10,927 nt of DNA from Symbiodinium natans (GCA_905221605.1 CAJNDS010001681.1:1-10927), one strand, 5' to 3'; positions 1 through 8,295 are shown, counted from the first letter of the stretch. Notes: a model not told the origin generated them from the sequence alone. Numbers and translations are program-made.

Positions 1-369
1 CCCAAAAGCACCAATTCGTTACGAATTCGTCCAGAGCGGCAACAAAGAACAAAAACATTTCGTCATCTCGAGACTCCTAGTCGTGCATTGAAAAACCCGC
101 CGCCACCCCCAATTCACCAAGAATCTCGAGAAAACGAAATTCCAAAGCCAACACACACACACACGCCGGACGAAACTCTATACAAAGGGAAGACTTATGC
201 ATCCCAGAGCATTACGAATAGCCGCCTTGGCGTCTAAGTCGACAACTCGAGAATGTCTCGAATGAGTTCTCGCTGCGGCGTTAGGATCATTTCCTTGTAC
301 CACCTGCGCGGGGGATCGAACCTGGCATAGCAAATATCACGAAATTGCTCAAGGAATGAAGCACAAGTC
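1..369 (-). other. 3' flank (probable 3' UTR) of retroelement copy 1
   Basis: This stretch lies downstream of the minus-strand ORF that ends at 370. I see no convincing gene in it. It matches the equivalent flank of the second copy (1664-2036) in several short blocks: an exact 16-bp block at 1-16 (CCCAAAAGCACCAATT), a CGTCCAGA block near 29-36, a CATTT-CGTCATCTC block near 56-70, and an ACCCGCC-CACCCC-AATT block near 96-116. Block order is the same in both copies. Three CTCGAG palindromes occur (67-72, 125-130, 246-251). A minus-strand 82-codon frame (482-234) overlaps the nuclease ORF tail in another frame and is probably chance. Calling this a 3' UTR is inference from position and from conservation between copies. 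Confidence 0.5.
151..164. repeat. (AC)7 dinucleotide microsatellite
   Basis: Seven AC dinucleotides stand in a row inside the 3' flank of retroelement copy 1. The second copy has no matching tract, so it arose after the copies diverged or was lost from copy 2. Confidence 0.85.
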
Positions 370-1482
370 TCACAACATATTCTCCTGTAGGAAACGCCCA
401 ATAGCCCCTTGGGCCACATCCGTAGACGCCTGTGCAGCGCGACATTTATGCAAGATGGGAGAGAGTCCCCTCTGAATATCAATCGAAAGTCGAATTTTCA
501 AATCTTGTTTTGTTGTACCCAAAGGAGAATTCGTAGCTCGATCACATTCCTGGCATATACTCTTCAAGAGTCCACGTGCGCCCATCTCGCAACCACCAGT
601 TGTTTCGAAAACAACCGGTTCAAAACCCATGTTCTGAGCCTGGCAGGCCGTCTCCGTATTACGATCCCGACGTTTGCGCTCGGCATATGCCGTGGCGGCC
701 CCACCCGAGCCCGATGCAGCTAAATTGAAAGTAGAAGTCGCATACGGAGATACCAAAGCGATATCTAAGGCCAAACGAGGATACTTCCGCCATGAGTTTT
801 GTTGGAGAAGAGGCGTAGCAACACAGAGAATATCCGCCGGGCGTCTACCCTCGGCATTTGGCAAAAGACCCGCAACCTCAAGCCGTGGCCGCATCCCAGC
901 CCGTTCCGCGACCGCACAGATCGAGTCACGGAGGGTGTAGTGCATGCGAGTGCGAGCTTCTCCCGCCATGCATGTCATAGAATGATGCCCCAAAGAATCC
1001 ATGGCTTGATGACAGAACGGACATTGCCCTCCAGAAGTCAGAGTTTCCAATCCAAGTCGCAAGGAGAGAGAGTCGAGGACTGCAACATTGGAGAGGAGAG
1101 TATCTGAACTCGTACTAGGCGTTCCGATGAGCCAATCATCACCCCATGGAAGCTGACACGCTCGAATCCTAAGCGCGTCGCTCGCAGAGGATCCTTGCAC
1201 AAGACAATCGCTGCTTTTCTGAATGGCTACCTTTACCAATTCGCGGTGATTGGGGCAGGTCGTACCGTGCGTGGGGGAAACATTCGGGAGAAAAGGGATG
1301 AGGTTCTGCAGAGCATGGGTCTCGGCCGGATCATGATGGGCATGAGTGATTGCTTTCAAAATATCTTTCATGGAGCCGTAGACCTGTCGAATGGAATACA
1401 ATGAAGATTTCATAATGAATTGGTTCTTTTGGGAGCACAAGTCTCTTGTACCGAAGCGAGGAAGGAACGTTGCACTATTCAT
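370..1482 (-). CDS. Retroelement C-terminal zinc-knuckle plus restriction-like endonuclease module (RT domain absent)
   Basis: This is a 370-codon frame. Residues about 105-150 (RIRACQLPW, DDWLIGTPS, LRLGLE) match the region that precedes the zinc knuckle in non-LTR-type polyproteins. A knuckle follows, C154-x2-C157-x8-H166-x4-C171. Then come R214-P-A-D217, D240 in a LALD-x-A-x-x-SP context, K270 in AERK, and E293 followed by TTGG. This order fits the restriction-like endonuclease that nicks target DNA in R2-type elements. The Tyr of the usual K-x3-Y is Arg274. There is no YADD-type RT motif anywhere in the window. The start used is the ATG at 1482. The same frame has a stop at 1507-1509, with more open codons beyond it, so the true protein start may have been upstream and lost. 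It is most likely a 5'-truncated element end. A domesticated stand-alone nuclease is possible but unproven. The homology is recalled from known families, not searched. Confidence 0.72.
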   Translation of the reverse strand: MNSATFLPRFGTRDLCSQKNQFIMKSSLYSIRQVYGSMKDILKAITHAHHDPAETHALQNLIPFLPNVSPTHGTTCPNHRELVKVAIQKSSDCLVQGSSASDALRIRACQLPWGDDWLIGTPSTSSDTLLSNVAVLDSLSLRLGLETLTSGGQCPFCHQAMDSLGHHSMTCMAGEARTRMHYTLRDSICAVAERAGMRPRLEVAGLLPNAEGRRPADILCVATPLLQQNSWRKYPRLALDIALVSPYATSTFNLAASGSGGAATAYAERKRRDRNTETACQAQNMGFEPVVFETTGGCEMGARGLLKSICQECDRATNSPLGTTKQDLKIRLSIDIQRGLSPILHKCRAAQASTDVAQGAIGRFLQENML

Positions 1483-1663
1483 GATGATTCCTTCGCAAGT
1501 TAGTTGTCATTGTGAATTTCGTGAAGGTCGTGGCTTGTTGGGAAGAATTCTGAGGAGATCTTCAAAAATACGACGCAAGCACGCGATTCTGTTCAGACCC
1601 TATGCAGAACTGAACTTAATAATGAAAAGATAGATTTGTATAATGGTGCAAGCGACAGTTGCG
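1483..1663 (-). other. Decayed upstream part of copy 1, junction with copy 2
   Basis: Reading upstream of the ORF start in the same minus-strand frame, TGA stands at 1507-1509. A further open stretch of about 30 codons (containing RRIFEDLLRILPN) ends at a TAG near 1598-1600. This looks like coding sequence interrupted by stops, but I cannot match it to a named domain. Between there and the start of copy 2 (1664) I see no gene, and no poly(A)/poly(T) tract marks the junction. Confidence 0.35.
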
Positions 1664-1679
1664 CCCAAAAGCACCAATT
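1664..1679. repeat. Exact 16-bp direct repeat of positions 1-16
   Basis: CCCAAAAGCACCAATT at 1664-1679 is identical to 1-16. In both cases it lies at the far downstream end of a minus-strand copy of the same retroelement module. It may mark the conserved 3' terminus of the element. The window begins at this word, so whether similarity continues left of position 1 cannot be seen. Confidence 0.8.
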
Positions 1680-2036
1680 ACAAATGTATAGACGATATGT
1701 GCGTCCAGATCCATCTATACAGGAAGGAATAAAGAAAGATCATTTTTTCATCTCCAGAAGGCTTACGCCTCGGAGATATCAGACGAATTATATCAGATCC
1801 TCCTTGCAGACAAGATCACATTGTCCCTCGTACTCTCAGGGGAAAAGACCCGCCATCACCCCGAATTACGAGACTACGAGGAACAAAACCAGAAGAGAGA
1901 CACAAAGGAGGCTCATCCATCTAATCCCCTACCGCAAAGTACAGCTACTCACAGAAGCGCAAATTCGGTGGGGCGTGGGCAGCAACTATGGCGGCAATGA
2001 TGGCGTCAGCAGCGTAGATATATCTTTGCCATCGTT
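1680..2036 (-). other. 3' flank (probable 3' UTR) of retroelement copy 2
   Basis: This is the downstream flank of the broken second copy, with short blocks in the same order as the copy 1 flank: GCGTCCAGA near 1700-1708, CATTTTTTCATCTCC near 1741-1755, and ACCCGCCATCACCCCGAATT near 1848-1867. A short hairpin-capable AGGC-TTAC-GCCT lies near 1758-1769. A plus-strand frame of 170 codons (1636-2148) crosses this flank and runs into the pseudogene. It resembles no family I know, its frame is not kept across copy 1, and I treat it as chance. Confidence 0.45.
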
Positions 2037-2830
2037 TCAACCTTCCTCCACTCTATCCGACACACAAATTAAGGAATTGGTCAATGGAATCAGGTCCAGC
2101 CAGATGACCAGATACGATCGTGCGGTGATTATTGAGGGAGCTATGTAATCCCGTTGCAAGTCAAATGCCAATCTGATCAAACAATCCCTTCGAGAATCCC
2201 CTATTCGTTTCTTCAATCGGGAATCAATTTGTTTACATATATTCTCCAATAATTTCAATCTTCTTCTCTCGATTCCTCCGAAATTTTCGAAGATGATCGG
2301 CTCATAGCCAATGTTCGCGACGGCGCACCGTTCCATCAAATCTTTCTGGTGTCGCTTTCGCTCTGCGTACCTTGATGCCGAGCTCAAAGTGGCGTGAGCT
2401 GCCTCACTCAAATGGGGATGGGAGAAGTCACCGCCAAATCCAAAGCCAATCGGGAAAATTTTCGCCACGAATTGGGTGTCAACGAGGGTAGGGCCACTAT
2501 CAATGTATCGGCTGGTCGCAAATGGGGGTCGTCAGCTAGCAAACCAGTTGATTCAAGAACCGGTCTCAATCCAGCCAACTCCGCGTATCTATGGACAGTG
2601 TCTCGGAGCGAATTGTGGATCCCATATTTGCTGCCCTGTCGCATACAAGCCAACACATGATATCCCAATGGATCTAATGTCTGACCCGTAATAATCCCTT
2701 GCCCTCACCAAAGACCGGCATTCCCAATCGCATACTGACAATATCCGAAAATCTTCAAATATCTGGCTACGTCTCCTATAAGGGAACGAAACGAACTCCG
2801 ATGGCATCGGCGGAATATAAAAGTGATTGA
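2037..2830 (-). pseudogene. Broken second copy of the retroelement zinc-knuckle/endonuclease module
   Basis: Homology to the 370-codon ORF runs nearly end to end but is split between frames. Copy 2 words pair with copy 1 as follows: YSADAIGVR with SASDALRIR (about 2800-2820), SLIGD with WLIGT, FSDIVSMRLGMP with VLDSLSLRLGLE, DPLGYHVLACM with DSLGHHSMTCM, SLRDTVHRYAELAGLRP with TLRDSICAVAERAGMRP, then LRPADTLIVA, NSWRKFSRLALDLAVTSP, YAERKRH, and IGYEPIIFENFGG. The nuclease Asp, Lys and Glu positions survive. The CxxC half of the zinc knuckle is gone. A frame break lies at about 2411-2423, just after the TSP motif, and another at about 2695-2710. An internal region after LIG is shorter than in copy 1. 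The last frame stops at 2037-2039. It cannot make an intact protein, and the divergence from copy 1 indicates an old duplication or independent insertion. Confidence 0.75.
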
Positions 2831-3002
2831 GTCTTACATTGATGCTAGTTGGAGAAAACGAGAAGAATCCCTCTGGTGTAATGGGGGTTTGGGGGAGATG
2901 GGGACAATAAATGGTGATTTTGAATATTATTGAAGCTATATACATCTTTAAAGGGAGCGATGATGATTCAATCGTGATCGTCTATAATTACTTCATTGAT
3001 AG
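2831..3002. other. Junction between pseudogene and minisatellite
   Basis: No gene is recognised here. The left part may be the last unalignable remnant of copy 2, since frame fragments with stops are present on the minus strand. Three G-runs lie close together at 2882-2904 (GGGGG-TTT-GGGGG-AGAT-GGGG). AT-rich sequence then leads into the first minisatellite monomer. Confidence 0.4.
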
Positions 3003-4904
3003 GCCAAAACCTATAGAAATGGACGAGACCATAATAGGCAAAATCCTCAGAAATAGACGAGATCATGATAATCTAAAATTCCCAAAAGATGACGATATCA
3101 TGATAATCCAAAATTCCTAGAAATAGACGAGATCATGATAATCCAAAATTCCCAGAAATAGACGATACCATGATAGCCCAAAATCCTAGAAGCGGGCGAG
3201 ACCATAATAATCTGAAATATCTAGAAATGAACGAGACCATAAAAATAATCCAAAATTCCTAGAAATGGACGAGATCCTAATAATCCAAAATCATCAGAAA
3301 TGGACGAGACCATGATAAAAACGGACGAGACCATGGCAATCCAAAAATTCCAGAAACAAACAAAACCATGACAATCCAAAATCTCTAGAAATGAACGAGA
3401 TCATGATATTCCAAAATCCCTAGAAATAGACGAGACCATGATAACCCAAAGTCCGAAACCCCCAGAAATGGACGAGAATACGATAATCAAAATCCCCAGA
3501 AGCAGACGAATCCATGACATTCCAAATTTACTAGAAATGGACGAGATCATCATAATCCAAAATTCCTAGAAGCAGATGAATTCGTCATAATCCAAAATTC
3601 CCAGAAAAGGACGATATGGGCGAGATAATGATAATCCAAAAATCCTAAAATTAGACGAAACCATGACAACCAAAACCCCAGAAATGGACGAGACCATGAC
3701 AATCCAAAATCTCCATAAATCGATGGGATCATGAAAACCCAAAATATCTAGAAATACGAATCCACAACAATCCCAAACCCCTAGATCTAGATGAGATCAT
3801 GACAATCCAAGTCCCCAGAAATAGACGAGACCTTAATAACCCAAAATCCCCAGACGCAGACGAGACCATGACAATCCAAAACGCTAGAAACGGATGAGAC
3901 AATGACAAAGCAAAACCCCCAGAAACGAACGAGACCATGACAATCCAAATCCACCAGAAGCAGACGAAATCATGACAACCCAAAATATATAGAAACGGAT
4001 GAGACCATGACAATCCAAAACCATCTGGAGCAGACGAGACCATGACATCCCAAAACCCATAGAAATAGACGAGACCGAGACAACCCAAATCCCCAGAAAT
4101 GGACGAGACTATGATAGTCAAAAATTCTTGAAGCAGACGAGACCATGACAGCCCAAAACCCCAAAAACGGACAAGCTCGTGAAAACCCAAAATCTCCAGA
4201 AACGTACGAGACCGTAACAATCCAAAATTCCCATAACGGACGAGACCGTGACAATCCAAAATCCCAGAAGCGGACGAGACCATGATAGCCCAAAATCTCC
4301 CAGAAACGGACGAGATCATGAAGAGCAGACGAATCCATGATAACCCAAAACCCCTAGAAATGGACGAGTCCCGTGACAGCCCAAAACAGAAGCGGACGAG
4401 ACCTCGACAGCCAAAATCTCCAGAAGCAAGCGGACGAGACCATGATAATCCAAAACTAATAATCTCCTAGAATCGGACGAGATCGTGACAACCCAAAACC
4501 CCTAGAAGCGGACGAGACCATGACAACCCAAATCCCCTAGAAGTGGACGAGACCGTGACAAAAAAACCTTCAGAAGTGGACGAGACCATGATAGTCCAAA
4601 ACCCCCCAGAAACGGACGAGACCGTAACAACCCAAAATCCCTAGAAGCGGACGAGACCATGACAACCCAAAACCCCTAGAAGTGGACGAGACCGTGACAA
4701 AGAAAACCTTCAGAAGTGGACGAGACCATGATAATCCAAAACCCCCCAGAAATGGACGAGACCGTGACAACCCAAAATCCCTAGAAGCGGACGAGACCGT
4801 GACAACCCACCATCCCTAGAAGCGGACGAGACCATGACAACCCAAAATCCCTAGAAGCGGACGAGACCATGACAGCCCAAAACCCCTAGAAATGACGATA
4901 TCAT
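3003..4904. repeat. Minisatellite, about 54 tandem monomers of about 35 bp
   Basis: Tandem monomers are built on the words GACGAGACCATGACAA, CCCAAAATCCC and TAGAAGCGG (or AGAAATGG). Spacing between successive AGAA-GACGAG words is 34-36 bp where measured (3015, 3049, 3084, 3119). Left-hand monomers vary strongly (GATCATGATAATCC forms), and right-hand ones are nearly uniform. The array fades at a variant GACGATATCAT ending near 4904, a form also seen at 3090-3100. Several minus-strand hydrophobic frames cross it, the longest 196 codons (4319-3729). With a 35-bp period the repeat is read in all three frames in turn, so these frames follow from the repeat and are not evidence of a gene. Confidence 0.9.
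4502..4790. repeat. Four-monomer higher-order repeat (about 140 bp) inside the minisatellite
   Basis: CTAGAAGCGGACGAGACC occurs at 4502, 4641 and 4781, that is 139 and 140 bp apart. A distinctive variant AACCTTCAGAAGTGGACGAG occurs at 4565 and 4705, also 140 bp apart. Four monomer types therefore repeat as a block, which points to recent amplification of a tetramer at this end of the array. Confidence 0.85.
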
Positions 4905-5388
4905 CTGTGGGATAAAGAGAATGATTTATTCCCGGCCATTGGATTGTTTGTATTGCGATATCTCGTATGGAATAGAAAGAGCGATCTGATATGGGCATTA
5001 GGATCTGGATCTTTTGCTTATCCATATGAAAGGGGATATGATAGATTTATAGGATATTGGATAATATGAATGATATAAGGGAATATGATGATTACGACTT
5101 ATATTGGATCTTGGATTCTTCTCCTTGTGATATCATCCATCAAATATGGGATACGAATTGTTTCAGATATGAAAACCCATATCTCAGGAAATCATTTATG
5201 AATTATGACGAATGATTTATTATAAATATCGAATTCTATATCTTATGAAATCTATTATACGATGGGGAATATGGTTGATTAGGAATTGGAATCTTCACCT
5301 TCTGATATTATATATAAGATAGGAAGAATGATTTATTATTCGCCTTATCTTGTATATTTTAAAATAGGATACAAATGATCCTGGAAAT
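4905..5388. other. AT-rich spacer with weak internal repeats, no gene
   Basis: This is a strongly AT-rich segment (15 G+C in the 60 bases 5221-5280, by count) with no gene I can support. GAATGATTTATT recurs at 4919, 5210 and 5326. GATATCATC at 4897 and 5129, and the related GATATTATA near 5304, suggest an old, badly decayed repeat. A minus-strand frame of 69 codons (5025-4816) half overlaps the minisatellite and is not credible as a gene. Confidence 0.6.
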
Positions 5389-5410
5389 CCGCCGACCCCT
5401 AGGGGGGCGG
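5389..5410. repeat. Imperfect inverted repeat at the AT-rich/C-rich boundary
   Basis: The core CCCCTAGGGG (5396-5405) is a perfect palindrome. It is flanked by CCGCC (5389-5393) and GGCGG (5406-5410), which also pair, leaving a two-base GA bulge at 5394-5395. The structure lies exactly where composition flips from AT-rich to C-rich. A cruciform or breakpoint role is inference. Confidence 0.6.
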
Positions 5411-6161
5411 CGTCAGTGAAGACCCATTGCCCCTACCCCCTACTCCACCCCATCCAAAGCTCGACCGGCCCCCAGTGCATGCCCGCCCGCTTGCCCTACC
5501 CCCACCACCCACGCACCCCGCCCCCCGCTCCTTCCCTTGCCCAAGCCCCCCACGCACCCCGCCATGCTTCTCGTGGACCCATGGCTCCTCCCAGTGCATG
5601 CCCGCCCGCTTGCCCTACCCCCACCACCCACGCACCCCGCCCCCCGCCCATCCGCCCTTCCCGCTCCGCATACTCCTTCCCTTGCCCAAGCCCCCCCCGC
5701 ACCCCGCCATGCTTCTCATAGACCCATGGCTCCTGGTCCCATTCTTCATCCCAAGCTCGACCGCTTGCCCTACCCCCACCACACCCACGCACCCCGCCCC
5801 CCCGTACAATTTCCGCCCTTCACGCTCCGCATACTACACCCTGCCAAGCCCCACAGCACCCCGCCATGCTTCTCATGGGGGGGACTGCATACTATCATGG
5901 ACCATGGCTTTCCTTTGGTCCCATCTTCATCCCTATCCTATTTATTGGCCCTTGCTCCAACCCCCCCCACCCCGCACGCACCCTGCCCCGCCGCCCACGC
6001 TTGTCATGGACCCATGGCTCCTGGCCCCATGGCTCCACCCCCACCCCCAACCCCCACCCCCGCCCCCACCCCCCCCACCCCCACCCCCCATGCACCCCGC
6101 CCCCCACTGGACCCATGGCTCCTGGCCCCATTGGCTCATGGTCCACGGCCCATGGATGTGG
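5411..6161. repeat. Leading, irregular part of the C-rich array
   Basis: It holds three imperfect local repeats of a module running from CTACCCCCACCAC to CCGCCATGCTTCTC (starting near 5486, 5615 and 5772). From about 5941 it matches the tail of unit type U4 (GCACCCTGCCCCGCCGCCCA then the CACCCCCAACCCCC tract). The array is therefore already in phase before the first complete super-repeat. Confidence 0.7.
5473..5528. repeat. 56-bp direct repeat, first copy (second at 5592-5647)
   Basis: The 56 bases from CAGTGCATGCCCGCCCGCTT at 5473 recur without change from 5592, 119 bp away, by reading the two copies side by side. The identity indicates a recent local tandem duplication inside the leading part of the array. 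Confidence 0.8.
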
Positions 6162-6769
6162 CTTCTCAGCTGACTTTAAAGGGCCCCAGTGCATGCCCGC
6201 CCCCTCCGCCCGTTGTTTCGGTTCGCCCTCCGCCCTTCCCGCTCCGCCTACTCCCCCCTTGGCCCATGCTCCCACTCTCCATCCCCTCGACCTTCCCCGC
6301 TTGGCCCGCTTGCTCTACCCCCACCACCCACGCACCACCGTTCCCCGCCCATCCGCCCTTCCCGCTCTCCCCTTCACGCACCCCGCCATGCTTCTCATGG
6401 ACCCATGGCTCTAGGTCCCATTCTTTATCCCTCGACCTGCATGGCTGCCAATGCTGGTCCTAGCATACTCCCCCCTTGCCCAAGCCCCCCACACACCCCG
6501 CCATGCTTCTCATGGACCCATGGCTCCTGGTCCCATTCTTCATCCCTCGACCTGCGTGGCTGCCAATGCTGGTCAAAAAAATGGCCCCTGCTCCACCCCC
6601 ACCCCCAACCCCCACCCCCACCCCGCACGCACCCTGCCACCCCCAACCCCCAACCCCACCCCCACGCACCCACACTTCCAACCCCCACCACCCCCCCACG
6701 CACCCCGCCCCCCACTGGACCCATGGCTCCTGGCCCCATTGGCTCATGGTCCATGGCCCATGGATGTGG
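6162..6769. repeat. Array unit U1 (first round)
   Basis: It starts at CTTCTCAGCTGAC. U1 hallmarks are GCATGCCCGCCCCCTCCGCC with no CCCGGG, the word TTGGCCCGCTTGCTCTACC (about 6300), and TAGCATACTCCCCCCTTGCC (6461). The same words in the same order recur at 9083-9555. Confidence 0.8.
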
Positions 6770-7594
6770 CTTCTCAGCTGACTTTAAAGGTCGCAATGCA
6801 TGCCCGGGCCCTCCGCCCGCTCCGCCCGCTCCGCCCTCTCCGCCCGCTCCGCCCTCCGCCCTTCCAGCTCCGCCAACTCACTCTCCTTTGGCCCATGCTC
6901 CCACTCTCCATCCCCTTGACCTACCCCTCATGGACCCAGCTCCCTACCCCTTACCCCTCACGCACCCTGCCCCGCCGCCCATGCCCCTCATGGACCCATG
7001 GCTCCTGGCCCCATGGCTCCCCTCCGCCCCTACCCCCACCACCCACGCACCCGCTCCCCGCCCATCCGCCCTTCCCGCTCCCATTCCCCTTGCCCAAGCC
7101 CCCCACGCACCCCGCCATGCTTTTCATGGAGCCATGGCTCCTGGTCCCATTCTTCATCCCTTGAGCTGCTCCACCCCCACCCGCAACCCCCACCCCCACC
7201 CCGCACGCACCCTGCCCCGCCGCCCGTGCTTGTCATGGGCCTCCACCCCCACCCCCAACCCCCACCCCCACACACCCCACCCTTTCCACACTTCCAACCC
7301 CCACCCCCACCCCCAACGCACCCCGCCCCCCCACTGGACCCATGGCTCCTGGCCCCATTGGCTCCTGGTCCCATTCTTCATCCCTCGACCTGCATGGCTG
7401 CCAATGCTGGTCCTATGTATGGCCACCCCAACCCCCAACCCCCACCCCCATACCGTACGCACCCTGCCACCCCCAACCCCCAACCCCCACCCCCACCCAC
7501 CCACACTTCCAACCCCAACCCCCACCCCCCACGCACCCCGCCCCCCACTGAACCCATGGCTCCTGGCCCCATTGGCCACGGCCCATGGATGTTG
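6770..7594. repeat. Array unit U2 (first round)
   Basis: Hallmarks are ACTCACTCTCCTTTGGCCC (about 6877), CATGCTTTTCATGGA (7116), GAGCTGCTCCACCCCCACCC (about 7162) and ATACCGTACGCACCC (about 7450). The words reappear in the same order in 9556-10363, and CATGCTTTTCATGGA is 2742 bp away at 9858. Confidence 0.8.
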
Positions 7595-8295
7595 CTTCTC
7601 AGCTGACTTTAAAGGGCCCCAGTGCATGCCCGGGCCCTCCGCCCGCTCCGCCCGCTCCGCCCGCTCCGCCCTCCGCCCTTCCAGCTCCGCCTACTCCCCT
7701 CTGACCCATGCTCCCACTCTCCATCCCCTTGACCACCCCTCATGGACCCAGCTCCCTACCCCTTACCCCTCACGCACCCATGCCCCTCATGGACCCATGG
7801 CTCCTGGCCCCATGGCTCACCATTCATTATGGTCCACGGCCCAAGCAGGTGGCTTCTCCGCCCCTACCCCCACCACCTCTACCCTTCCCGCTCCGCATAC
7901 TCCCTCCCTTGCCCAAGCCCCCCACGCACCCCGCCATGCTTCTCATGCTTCATCCCTTGAGCTGCTCCACCCCCACCCGCAACATGGGCCCCTTGCTCCT
8001 GGCGTCATGGCTCCACCCCCACCCCCAACCCCCACACACCCCACCCTTTCCACACTTCCAACCCCCACCCCCACCCCCCACGCACCCCGCCCCCCCACTG
8101 GACCCATGGCTCCTGGCCCCATTGTTATGGTTCCATTTTTTATTCCTTGACCTGCATGGCTGCCAATGCTGGTCCTATATATGGCCCCTGCTCCACCCCA
8201 ACCCCCACCCCCATACCGTACGCACCCTGCCACCCCCAACCCCCAACCCCCACCCCCACCCACCCACACTTCCAACCCACGGCCCATGGATGTGG
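7595..8295. repeat. Array unit U3 (first round)
   Basis: Hallmarks are a GCTCCGCCC ladder followed by TACTCCCCTCTGACCCATG, CATTCATTATGGTCCAC (7821) and CAAGCAGGTGGCTTCTCC. The first 350 bases or so are nearly duplicated at the start of U4. The tail resembles U2 (ATACCGTACGCACCC near 8213), so U3 looks like a mosaic. Confidence 0.75.

Noticed and set aside
312-322. Minus-strand GGTTCGATCCC, a perfect match to the tRNA B-box pattern, in the copy 1 flank
   Set aside because: The flanking bases do not form a T-arm stem, no A-box is found at a suitable distance upstream, and no cloverleaf can be drawn. A chance match is the simplest reading.
234-482. 82-codon minus-strand frame overlapping the ORF end
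   Set aside because: It overlaps the nuclease tail in another frame, has no recognisable motif, and copy 2 shows no counterpart.
409-1633. Several plus-strand frames of 69-104 codons across the nuclease ORF
   Set aside because: They are antisense shadows of a frame with clear homology on the minus strand.
1636-2148. 170-codon plus-strand frame
   Set aside because: It is antisense to the pseudogene tail and crosses its flank. Copy 1 is not open in the matching frame, and there is no family resemblance.
2882-2904. Possible plus-strand G-quadruplex
   Set aside because: Only three G-runs of four or more lie within a short distance, and a fourth is missing.
3003-4904. CRISPR-like array of about 35-bp repeats
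   Set aside because: Monomers are contiguous and drift gradually. There are no constant repeats alternating with unique spacers, and no cas genes.
8174-8184. CCTATATATGG as a CArG box or TATA promoter in U3 (also in second-round U2)
   Set aside because: It has seven A/T bases between CC and GG where a CArG box has six. It is simply a module word within the repeat, with no gene downstream.
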